Part shown: in pieces, positions 1-6,303 of the stretch
Position numbering within the stretch: position 1 is the stretch's first letter
Layout: each line of letters starts with the position of its first letter
NCBI GenBank assembly: GCA_946481265.1
Contig: CAMLNE010000169.1
Location: 1 to 8,957 of the forward strand
From: an uncultured Panacagrimonas sp.
GTDB lineage: Bacteria; Pseudomonadota; Gammaproteobacteria; Nevskiales; Nevskiaceae
Reading direction: 5' to 3'
DNA length: 8,957 nucleotides
Made by a program: the position numbers and the translations under genes
Notes under the pieces: generated by a model
Databases searched by the model: none
The model's input: only the letters and a program-made list of their open reading frames with translations
Told to the model about the DNA's origin: nothing

Positions 1-682
1 CTTCCACAGCGCACTGAAGGACCTCGTGCGACGCCGGCTCGACGAGTCCGGCGGCAACTGGAACGAATTCGTGTTCGGCAAGGCGCAGGAGCTGATCACG
101 GCGCAGGACATCGAGGCCATCGAGAAGAAGCTGCTGGCCACCGGCCACCGCTACACCGTCTCGGCCATGATCTCGCAGCGCGAACGGCCGGACGCCTACA
201 AGCCCCTGGCCGGCAGCAGCGACCCCTCGACCTTCTCGTTCGAGCACCCCGAGGCGCGCACTGCGCCGCCGGATCCGCAGGGCCGCGAGGTGCGCGGTCA
301 GGGCGACAACGTGGTGCAGAACGCGAAGAACACGATCGGCATCGCGCGCTATTTCCGCGACAACGATCCGGTCCTGCGCTGCCTCGACGAGGGCGTGCCA
401 CCCGACACCATCGCCATCATCGACGACAGCGGCGGCACGCTCACGGCGCCGATCCTGGAACAGTTCAAGGGCGTGATCTGCGCCGGCGGCACCGTGCGCT
501 CACACCTGGGCATCCTGACCCGCGAATACAGCATTCCCTGCCTGATGAACGCCAAGATCAGCGGCATCCGCGAGGGCGACCGCGTGGAGATCGAGACGTC
601 CGGACCGGCCAAGACAGGCGAGATGTACCAGCGCGGCGAAGAATGCGCCGTACGCGTGTGGAAGCTGCCCAAGCCGGACTGA
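1..682 (+). CDS. PEP-utilising enzyme, C-terminal part with phosphohistidine swivel (mobile) domain; 5' end outside window
   Basis: The reading frame is open from the first full codon at base 2 to TGA at 680-682, so only the last 226 residues are visible and the start lies upstream. Near the C-terminus (about visible residues 138-200) is the swivel domain of PEP synthase/pyruvate phosphate dikinase-type enzymes. It has the GG-x(3)-SH core (GGTVRSHLGIL), followed by the ARELGIP-like stretch TREYSIPCLMNA and the closing GDRVEIE strand. The histidine at codon 503-505 should be the residue that carries phosphate between the ATP/Pi site and the substrate. The preceding ~130 residues are not recognised. 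Family knowledge: such domains work with an ATP-grasp domain, either fused or as a separate subunit as in phenylphosphate synthase. None is visible here, so it may lie upstream. The substrate cannot be named. The next gene follows 106 bp downstream on the same strand. Confidence 0.8.
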   Translation, partial: FHSALKDLVRRRLDESGGNWNEFVFGKAQELITAQDIEAIEKKLLATGHRYTVSAMISQRERPDAYKPLAGSSDPSTFSFEHPEARTAPPDPQGREVRGQGDNVVQNAKNTIGIARYFRDNDPVLRCLDEGVPPDTIAIIDDSGGTLTAPILEQFKGVICAGGTVRSHLGILTREYSIPCLMNAKISGIREGDRVEIETSGPAKTGEMYQRGEECAVRVWKLPKPD

Positions 683-684
683 AC

Positions 685-725
685 ACCGACCGTCCGGTGC
701 GGATCGCCAGATCCGTACCGTCGGT
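685..725 (+). terminator. Long interrupted hairpin between the swivel-domain gene and the 519-residue gene (terminator or attenuator-like)
   Basis: ACCGAC (685-690) pairs with GTCGGT (720-725). After a five-base bulge (691-695), GGTGCGGAT (696-704) pairs with ATCCGTACC (711-719) including one G-U, around a six-base loop. That makes 15 base pairs starting three bases after the stop codon. No T-run follows, so it is not a classic intrinsic terminator. A Rho-dependent stop, mRNA 3'-end protection or attenuation would fit equally well. Confidence 0.45.
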
Positions 726-788
726 CGATCTCCCTTCATCACGCGTGTCTACCCGCGTGAATCCGCGTCAAGCAACTGGAACGATCGC

Positions 789-2348
789 ATGAAGAAGATG
801 GAACTGAGCTACGCGCAGCTTCTGGAAACCAACAACCTGCTGCAGAACCAGGGCGAGGAGACCTACTGGCTGTGCGTGACGCGCACCGTGCAGGAGTCCA
901 AGCTCTTCCCGGTCTCCGCATACATCCTGCTGTCGTACATCAACGCGTTCTACCGCTACCCGACCCTGCTGCGGAAGATCGAGTCGCACATGCCGGCCGA
1001 GCGCATCGCCGATCGCGTGCGCAACGTCAGCGCCAAGATCGAGGTCATCGGCACCGCCTGGTGCCTGCCCAACTTCTATCTGCTGGGCCGCGAGCTGCTG
1101 ATCAACATGGGCATGATCCGGCCGCAGGACGGGATCGAGGACGTGGCCTACGTGCTCGACTTCTGGAAGCGCTACCAGCTCTCCTTCCACCGCAACGAAG
1201 GCCATATCACCGCCAAGGAAGCCGGCCATCGCAACCAGATCTGTCCCGAGCGCAAGCTGCAGGTCTTCCACGCGGACATGTATCCCTGCGAGGCCGGCGA
1301 TCCGCTGCATACCGCAGCCGGCAAGTTCATCGCCTCGGCCTCCCAGTACGGCTTCCTGGTTTCATGCGAAAGCCGTGTCTCGATGACGGCGCACGGCCCG
1401 TATCGGATCTCCGACAACGTCGAGATGCTCGTGCGCAGCTTCTACGATCTGTCGCAGAGCGATTACCCCTGGCTGGACGGCGTCGCCGACGACGTCCCGT
1501 ACAGCTGCCTGACCGTCACCACCGCGGTGAAGGACACCCACTTCTACCTGGTGGACGATTGGGGCAGCTTCGAGGCCAAGCCCGATTACAAGGCCGAGAA
1601 CGTCTGCGGCATCGGGCTCTACACCTCGGATCCGCTGACCGAGACCCACGTGCCCGTCGGCATGGGCAGCCGCGAGGAGCTGACCGCCAAGCTCGAGAGC
1701 CTGGCCGAGATGCTGCGCCAGGCCAACACCAAGCTTTGGAAGCGCCTGGCCAATTACACGCGCGACCAGCTGCTCGATGCCGGCGCACTGGTCTACTACT
1801 CGATCATCAAGGACCTGGCCCACTTTGCCGGCTGCTACGAGATCGACGACTGGATGCAGATCGACGAGCGCGCCCAGCGCTTCCGCAGCCTGCTCAACGA
1901 CGAGTATTCCAACGAGGTTCTCGGCGCCATGCTGGTGCCGCTGACGCTGCCGAGCTCGCAGGTCCAGGACTACTTCATGATGGTCCATGGCAACCAGGCA
2001 CGGCGCGTGTACACGCCGTTCCAGTACGCGCTGCTGGACAAGGGCGACTACGTCGGATCGGTCGGCGGACTGCGCCCCGGCAGCAGCACGCTGCCGCCGA
2101 AGGTCGACCGCTACCGCAGCTCGCAGGGCGTGATCAGCAACGCCGAGATGAACAAGCGCGTGCGCGCATTCACGCCGGCCGCCTGCTCGGAGAAATTCCG
2201 CGACCTCGACGAGACCTGGGTGAAATACCACTACGACACACCGCTGGCCGACGAGCTCTACCGCATCGAGCAGCAGTACTCGCGCAAGCTCAAGGGCAAG
2301 GGCGCAGGGCTGCGCCGCGCCGATATCGAGGCCTTGCGCGACAAGTAG
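789..2348 (+). CDS. Unassigned 519-residue protein, probably cytosolic, downstream of a PEP-utilising enzyme
   Basis: The ATG at 789 is preceded by a weak GGA (778-780) eight bases upstream. The frame runs 519 codons to TAG, with codon use typical of the window, so the gene is very likely real. I do not recognise the family. There is no signal peptide and no convincing membrane segment. The N-terminal third is rich in aromatic and hydrophobic residues (about 24-60 and 85-130). Residues 190-290 look like an alpha/beta region. Residues 294-345 are helical. The tail 490-519 is strongly charged with several lysines and arginines. Nine cysteines and about a dozen histidines are scattered without a metal-binding spacing I know. 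Placement 106 bp after a swivel-domain enzyme on the same strand suggests a shared pathway or complex, but that is inference from position only. Confidence 0.8.
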   Translation: MKKMELSYAQLLETNNLLQNQGEETYWLCVTRTVQESKLFPVSAYILLSYINAFYRYPTLLRKIESHMPAERIADRVRNVSAKIEVIGTAWCLPNFYLLGRELLINMGMIRPQDGIEDVAYVLDFWKRYQLSFHRNEGHITAKEAGHRNQICPERKLQVFHADMYPCEAGDPLHTAAGKFIASASQYGFLVSCESRVSMTAHGPYRISDNVEMLVRSFYDLSQSDYPWLDGVADDVPYSCLTVTTAVKDTHFYLVDDWGSFEAKPDYKAENVCGIGLYTSDPLTETHVPVGMGSREELTAKLESLAEMLRQANTKLWKRLANYTRDQLLDAGALVYYSIIKDLAHFAGCYEIDDWMQIDERAQRFRSLLNDEYSNEVLGAMLVPLTLPSSQVQDYFMMVHGNQARRVYTPFQYALLDKGDYVGSVGGLRPGSSTLPPKVDRYRSSQGVISNAEMNKRVRAFTPAACSEKFRDLDETWVKYHYDTPLADELYRIEQQYSRKLKGKGAGLRRADIEALRDK

Positions 2349-2422
2349 GCGCCGTCACGTCCGGCAGGCCAGGACCCCACCGGGACCGAGTCGGAAGACG
2401 AAGATCCCGAGGCGCCCCGATG

Positions 2423-2444
2423 CGTGCCACCCGCGGGCGGCACG
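2423..2444. terminator. GC-rich hairpin between convergent genes
   Basis: CGTGCC (2423-2428) pairs with GGCACG (2439-2444), and the interior CCCGCGGG can continue the stem across a single A-C mismatch. It lies between the stop of the 519-residue gene and the stop of the convergent minus-strand gene, where a two-way terminator is expected. There is no T-run on either side, so an intrinsic terminator is not proven. Confidence 0.35.
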
Positions 2445-2450
2445 AAGGCG

Positions 2451-2774
2451 TCAGGCCTTGCGCGGCGCCGGCCTGACCGTGGCTTCGAACACCGTCAGCC
2501 CGCGGCCGTTCTCGACCGCATCGCGGTAGGCGCCGAGCAGCGGCTCCTCCATCGATTCGCCCGCATCCGGCGGCAAGGTCCCGGCACGGGTGATGTCGAT
2601 CCCGATCCAGCCCTGCTGCGCGGCCGCGGCGGCGGCGCCGGCCAGGTCGTGCTCGCTGCCCGCGACCTGGCGCACGAAGATCAGCATCGGGTGGCATTCG
2701 CCGGCAGCGTACGGCGCGTCGGCCGTCGCCTCGGCGACGGCGCTGAACATGTGGATCTCGTGGTGGTCCGGCAT
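2451..2774 (-). CDS. Small hypothetical protein, 107 residues
   Basis: This minus-strand frame begins with ATG at 2774 (MPDHHEIHMF) and ends at 2451. I do not recognise the family. It has no signal peptide or membrane helix. An alternation of hydrophobic and acidic stretches, with an alanine run (about residues 43-50) followed by GWIGIDITRAG, suggests a compact alpha/beta fold. The start is uncertain: no clear ribosome binding site precedes 2774. A second ATG at 2750 has a weak GAG about seven bases before it, and the frame stays open up to a GTG at 2879. It is convergent with the 519-residue gene and divergent from the MFS transporter (157-bp spacer from the chosen start). The opposite strand is also open here, but only as an upstream extension of the transporter frame. 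Confidence 0.55.
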   Translation of the reverse strand: MPDHHEIHMFSAVAEATADAPYAAGECHPMLIFVRQVAGSEHDLAGAAAAAAQQGWIGIDITRAGTLPPDAGESMEEPLLGAYRDAVENGRGLTVFEATVRPAPRKA

Positions 2775-2813
2775 CTCGGCAACTGGGGCTTCGGAAGGCG
2801 GCGGGCATCCTAC

Positions 2814-2877
2814 GCCGGAGCGGGCCGCATCGGAATCCGCGCCGGGGTGCAGGTTGGCACCAATGCCGGAGCGAGCC
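2814..2877. repeat. Spaced 13-bp direct repeat in the divergent promoter region
   Basis: GCCGGAGCGGGCC at 2814-2826 recurs as GCCGGAGCGAGCC at 2865-2877, with one mismatch. The 51-bp offset is close to five turns of the helix. The position between two divergent genes would suit binding sites for a regulator, but GC-rich sequence yields such matches by chance too. Confidence 0.3.
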
Positions 2878-2890
2878 ACGCTGGCCGTAC

Positions 2891-2927
2891 ACTCCCGTCC
2901 AAAGTCGAACGCACGGGAAACGGGAGT
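2891..2927 (+). promoter_or_regulatory. Inverted repeat covering the ribosome binding site of the MFS gene
   Basis: ACTCCCGT (2891-2898) and ACGGGAGT (2920-2927) are a perfect 8-bp inverted repeat with a 21-base loop. The right arm contains the GGGAG (2922-2926) that serves as Shine-Dalgarno, five bases before the ATG at 2932. A second ACGGGA at 2913-2918 could pair with the same left arm. If the transcript starts before 2891, the hairpin would hide the ribosome binding site. As DNA it could be an operator. Confidence 0.4.
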
Positions 2928-2931
2928 CGCG

Positions 2932-4197
2932 ATGGGAACCGCTGGTTGGGGGAAGCGCCACGTGGTGGTGCTGATGTGCTTCGCGGCTGCCTTCGTCTGC
3001 TACATCGACCGTGTCAACATCTCGATCGCGATCATCCCGATGGCCGAGCATTTCGGCTGGTCGCAGACCGAAAAGGGGTTCGTCCTCTCGTCCTTCTTCA
3101 TCGGCTACATGCTCGGGCAGATCCCGTCCGGCTGGCTGTCCAACCGGGTGGGCGGTCGCTGGACACTGGGCGCCGCCCTGATCCTGTGGTCGGCATTCAC
3201 GCTATTCACGCCCGTCGCGGCACTGGCCGGATTCTCCGCCCTGATCCTCTCGCGCATCGTCATGGGCATGGGCGAGGCGGCGACATTTCCCGCCACCTAC
3301 AACCTCTTCAGCAAGTGGGTTCCGCGCTCGGAGCGGTCACGCGCGGTGGCCTTCACGCTCAGCGGCATTCCGATCGGAACCGTGCTGGGCCTGGCCGTCT
3401 CCGGCTACCTCGTCGCCGAACTCGGCTGGCAGAGCGTGTTCTACGTCTTCGGTGTGGTGGGCCTGGTGCTCGCCGTGTTCTGGTATGCGATCGTTCGCGA
3501 CTCCCCCGCGCGCGATCCCCGCATGTCGCAGGCCGAGCGCGAGCAGATCGCCGCCGACCTGGACCGGGTCAGCGAGGAGCGCACGCCGCTGCCGGTCGGC
3601 AAGCTGATCCGCGCGATGCCGTTCTGGGCGCTGGTGGTCAACCACTTCTGCAGCAACTGGATCCTGTACGTCCTGCTGTCCTGGCTGCCGAGCTACTTCC
3701 GCGACGTGCAGGGAATGAACATCGCCAACGCCGGACTGGCGGCGGCCGCACCCTGGCTGAGCATGTTCGCCATGGCCAATCTCTCCGCCTGGGTGGCAGA
3801 CCGCATGATCCGTGGCGGCACGTCGGTCTCGCTCGTTCGCAAGATCATGCAGTCCACCGGACTGCTCGGCTCCTCGGGCTTCCTGCTGCTGACACTTGGC
3901 GCCGACTCGCCCACCGAGGCGATCCTGCTGGTCTGCGGCGCACTGGGCGCGCTCGGCCTGACCTGGGCCGGCTACGCACCCAACCACCTGGAAATCGCGC
4001 CGCGCCACGCCGATATCCTGATGGGCGTGACCAACACGGCCGGCACCCTGCCCGGCATCATCGGCGTGGCCGTGTCCGGCTGGCTGCTCGATACCACCGG
4101 CTCCTATGTCTCGGTTTTCGTGCTGGCCGCCGGCATCACCTCGGTCGGCGCGCTGATCTGGATCGTGTTCCAGCGTTCGACGCCGATCTTCGACTGA
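2932..4197 (+). CDS. MFS transporter, anion:cation symporter (SLC17-like) family
   Basis: The frame extends upstream, but ATG 2932 is chosen because GGGAG lies five bases before it and the protein then begins with the usual short cytosolic tail. The 421 residues are typical for a 12-helix MFS carrier. Family marks are YIDRVNIS at the end of helix 1 (24-31), the loop 2-3 motif A (about 67-76, GWLSNRVGGR), the helix 4 stretch RIVMGMGEAATFPA (108-121), and the helix 10-11 region ending in TNTAGTLPG (367-375). A hydrophilic central loop spans about 190-225. Family members are inner-membrane proton- or sodium-coupled importers of organic anions such as hexuronates, galactarate, phthalate or other carboxylates. 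The substrate here cannot be read from the sequence. It is convergent with the GFA gene (24 bp between stops) and divergent from the 107-residue gene. Confidence 0.9.
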   Translation: MGTAGWGKRHVVVLMCFAAAFVCYIDRVNISIAIIPMAEHFGWSQTEKGFVLSSFFIGYMLGQIPSGWLSNRVGGRWTLGAALILWSAFTLFTPVAALAGFSALILSRIVMGMGEAATFPATYNLFSKWVPRSERSRAVAFTLSGIPIGTVLGLAVSGYLVAELGWQSVFYVFGVVGLVLAVFWYAIVRDSPARDPRMSQAEREQIAADLDRVSEERTPLPVGKLIRAMPFWALVVNHFCSNWILYVLLSWLPSYFRDVQGMNIANAGLAAAAPWLSMFAMANLSAWVADRMIRGGTSVSLVRKIMQSTGLLGSSGFLLLTLGADSPTEAILLVCGALGALGLTWAGYAPNHLEIAPRHADILMGVTNTAGTLPGIIGVAVSGWLLDTTGSYVSVFVLAAGITSVGALIWIVFQRSTPIFD

Positions 4198-4207
4198 GGA
4201 CAGCGCG

Positions 4208-4221
4208 GCGCCCCGAGGCGC
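4208..4221. terminator. Short GC hairpin between convergent MFS and GFA genes
   Basis: GCGCC (4208-4212) pairs with GGCGC (4217-4221) around the loop CCGA. It fills most of the 24 bp between the two stop codons. There is no T-run on either strand, so this is a weak candidate for a shared terminator. Confidence 0.25.
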
Positions 4222-4623
4222 TCAGCTCTTCGACAGATGCGCCAGGTCGGCGCCGTGCTGCTCCCAGTTGCGGCCATCGAAGTCCTCGTATTCGATGGCC
4301 TCGAAGCTGGACGTGTCGACGCAGCGCAGGTTGATCGAGAAGCCGTCCGGGTTGGAGCGCGGCACGTAGTAGCTCTTGATGCCGCAGGTCCGGCAGAACA
4401 GGTGCCGCGCGGTACCGGTATTGAAACGATAGCTGGACAGCGCCGCCGGATCGCCGAGCAGGACGAAGTTCGCGGCCGGCACGATCAGGTGCAGGAACCC
4501 GGTCATGGCGCATACCGAGCAATTGCAGCGCTGCGCGAGAATGCGCGCCGGGGCCAGGAAGGTGAAGCGCACCGCGCCGCAGTGACAGCCGCCGCGGTGC
4601 TCGCGCAGGTCGGTCGGGTTCAT
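4222..4623 (-). CDS. GFA/CENP-V family zinc-binding protein
   Basis: Start ATG at 4623 is chosen over an upstream in-frame codon at 4665 because AAGG stands seven bases before it and the 133-residue product then matches the usual family length. The full cysteine set of the GFA fold is present: GGCHCG (Cys13, Cys15), CNCSVC (Cys33, Cys35, Cys38) and FCRTCG (Cys77, Cys80), which bind structural and catalytic-site zinc. The family is named after Paracoccus Gfa, proposed to speed formation of S-hydroxymethylglutathione from formaldehyde and glutathione. Most members, probably including this one, have no proven reaction. No glutathione-dependent formaldehyde dehydrogenase is next to it, so a formaldehyde role is not supported by context. 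It is divergent from dapF with 101 bp between start codons. Confidence 0.88.
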   Translation of the reverse strand: MNPTDLREHRGGCHCGAVRFTFLAPARILAQRCNCSVCAMTGFLHLIVPAANFVLLGDPAALSSYRFNTGTARHLFCRTCGIKSYYVPRSNPDGFSINLRCVDTSSFEAIEYEDFDGRNWEQHGADLAHLSKS

Positions 4624-4642
4624 GGAGCAGCCTTGTTCGCGA

Positions 4643-4671
4643 TGGTCGGGACTTGCCGAAGTCAATAGAAT
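4643..4671 (+). promoter_or_regulatory. Candidate promoter for dapF operon
   Basis: TAGAAT at 4666-4671 matches the sigma-70 -10 box in five of six positions and lies 54 bp before the dapF start. The -35 position with a 17-bp spacer (TGGTCG, 4643-4648) is poor, so the call rests on the -10 and on the location between divergent genes. Confidence 0.3.
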
Positions 4672-4724
4672 GTAACAGTCGCCACGAAGGCCCCGGAACC
4701 CCGCGTCGGACCGCGATCTCGAGC

Positions 4725-5561
4725 ATGCAGCTGCGCTTCACCAAGATGCACGGCACCGGCAATGACTTCGTCGTCATCGACGCGACGCGCGCGCGCTTCG
4801 CGCCCTCGCCCGGGCTGCTGCGCCGGCTCACGGACCGGCGTTTCGGCGTCGGCTGCGACCAGGTGCTGGTGATCGAGGCGCCCTCGCAGGCCGACGTGGA
4901 CTTCGACTACCGCATCTTCAACGCGGATGGCAGCGAGGTCGGCCAGTGCGGCAACGGCTCGCGCTGCCTGGCGCGCTTCGTCGCCGACCAGGGCCTGTCC
5001 GGCAAGCGGCGCCTGCGCGTGCGCACCCGCACCTCCATCCTCGAGTTGGAGCGGCGCGACGACGGCCTGGTGACGGTCAACATGGGCGCGCCGCGCTTCG
5101 AGCCGCGCGACATCCCGCTGCGGGCCGCTGCGCGCCGGACGCACTACACGCTGGACATGGATGGTCAGCCCATCGAATTCGGCGCGGTCAGCATGGGCAA
5201 CCCGCACCTGGTGATGGAAGTGGCGGACATTGACCGCGCGCCGGTGGCCACGCTCGGCCCCCTCCTGGAGGCGCACGCGGACTTCCCCGAGCGCGTGAAT
5301 GTCGGCTTCCTGCAGGTCGTCTCGCGCGAGCAGGCGCGACTGCGCGTGTACGAGCGCGGCGCCGGCGAGACGCTCGCCTGCGGCAGCGGCGCCTGCGCGG
5401 CGGTCGCCGTCGGCCGCCTGTGGAACCGCCTGGACGAGCGGGTGCGGGTACAGGTGCGCGGCGGCGAACTGCTCATCGAGTGGCAGGGAGAAGGCCATCC
5501 GGTACGGATGACCGGCCCGGCAGAAACCGTTTTCAGGGGAGAACTGGAGTGGAACGAATGA
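4725..5561 (+). CDS. dapF: Diaminopimelate epimerase
   Basis: DapF interconverts LL- and meso-2,6-diaminopimelate, the last step before lysine and peptidoglycan cross-link precursors, in the cytosol without cofactor. The protein of 278 residues matches the usual ~275. It starts MQLRFTKMHGTGNDFVVID, the family N-terminus, which fixes ATG 4725 although the frame is open to 4653 and only a weak purine stretch precedes the ATG. The two catalytic cysteines are Cys75 in GQCGNGSRC and Cys219 in LACGSGACA, with the expected spacing of 144. The substrate-binding MGNPH (157-161) is also intact. It heads the dapF - DUF484 - xerC cluster, 28 bp before the next start. In many gammaproteobacteria lppL and lysA precede dapF. 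Here a divergent GFA gene does instead. Confidence 0.98.
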   Translation: MQLRFTKMHGTGNDFVVIDATRARFAPSPGLLRRLTDRRFGVGCDQVLVIEAPSQADVDFDYRIFNADGSEVGQCGNGSRCLARFVADQGLSGKRRLRVRTRTSILELERRDDGLVTVNMGAPRFEPRDIPLRAAARRTHYTLDMDGQPIEFGAVSMGNPHLVMEVADIDRAPVATLGPLLEAHADFPERVNVGFLQVVSREQARLRVYERGAGETLACGSGACAAVAVGRLWNRLDERVRVQVRGGELLIEWQGEGHPVRMTGPAETVFRGELEWNE

Positions 5562-5589
5562 GGCAACACGGCGCGATCGGGGATCGGAC

Positions 5590-6303
5590 ATGGGCGACGG
5601 CATGAGCGCCGCACCAGGGCCGGCCGCCGCCGAGACACCGCCCGGCGCCGATGCGGTGGCGGCCTACCTGCGCGCCAACCCGGACTTCCTGCTGCGCTTT
5701 CCCGAGCTGCTCGAGACCCTCGAGCTGCAGCACGCGAGCGGATCGGCGGTTTCGCTGATCGAGCGCCAGGTGGAGATCCTCAGGGGCCGCAGCCAGCGCC
5801 TGGAAGACCGGCTCGGCACCCTGCTGGAGGCCGCGCGTGACAACGAGCGCCGCGCCAGCAGCGTGCATCGGCTGGCGCGCGTGCTGATCCGCGCCCCGAC
5901 GCTGGCCAGCGCCATTCTCGGCCTGCAGACCAGCATGCGCGAGGACTTCGGCATCGACGAGGTGTTCGTCGGCATCGTCGGCCCCCTGCTCAAGCACACC
6001 AACATCGACGGCCTGGTGCGCATCGAGATGGACGGCCCGATCGCGCGGTCCTTCGACAACTTCTTCCGCACCAAGCTGATCGAGTGCGGCCCGCTGACGG
6101 AGGCTCAGGCGCGCCTGCTGTTTCCGAAGGCCGCCGCATTGCCGCGCTCGGCGGCCGTCATCCCGCTGGAGAAGGAGAAGAATCTGGGCATGCTGGTGCT
6201 CGGGTCCGCGGACCCGGACCGCTTCCAGCCGAGACAGGGCCGGCTGTTCCTTGAAATGACGGCCGAACTGGTCGCCGCCGCGGTGCGCGCCAAGCTCGCG
6301 TGA
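5590..6303 (+). CDS. DUF484 family protein
   Basis: This 237-residue protein has the DUF484 layout. There is an N-terminal helix pair with YLRANPDFLLRFPELL (26-41), then VSLIERQVEILR (54-65), a long coiled region to about residue 90, and a GAF-like alpha/beta domain to the end with IPLEKEKNLGMLVLGS (191-206) and DPDRF (208-212). The molecular function of the family is unknown. It is found almost always between dapF and xerC, as here. The ATG at 5590 is preceded by GGGGA about five bases upstream. The ATG at 5602 is a possible later start. Its TGA (6301-6303) overlaps the GTG of xerC, so the two are translationally coupled. Confidence 0.93.
   Translation: MGDGMSAAPGPAAAETPPGADAVAAYLRANPDFLLRFPELLETLELQHASGSAVSLIERQVEILRGRSQRLEDRLGTLLEAARDNERRASSVHRLARVLIRAPTLASAILGLQTSMREDFGIDEVFVGIVGPLLKHTNIDGLVRIEMDGPIARSFDNFFRTKLIECGPLTEAQARLLFPKAAALPRSAAVIPLEKEKNLGMLVLGSADPDRFQPRQGRLFLEMTAELVAAAVRAKLA

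Noticed and set aside
1362..2231. Long minus-strand open frame opposite the 519-residue gene
   Set aside because: It is an antisense shadow typical of GC-rich coding DNA: valine, glutamine, histidine and arginine-rich with no ribosome binding site or family features.
2590..2931. N-terminal extension of the MFS frame to an ATG at 2590
   Set aside because: The extension overlaps the minus-strand gene, has no transporter-like sequence, and ATG 2932 has a good ribosome binding site.
2424..4334. Plus-strand frame of 636 codons over the MFS region
   Set aside because: It is in another frame than the transporter, very arginine- and proline-rich, and overlaps a gene with clear family motifs.
4653..4724. 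N-terminal extension of dapF
   Set aside because: The family N-terminus starts at the ATG at 4725. The extra residues contain nothing conserved and cover the likely promoter.
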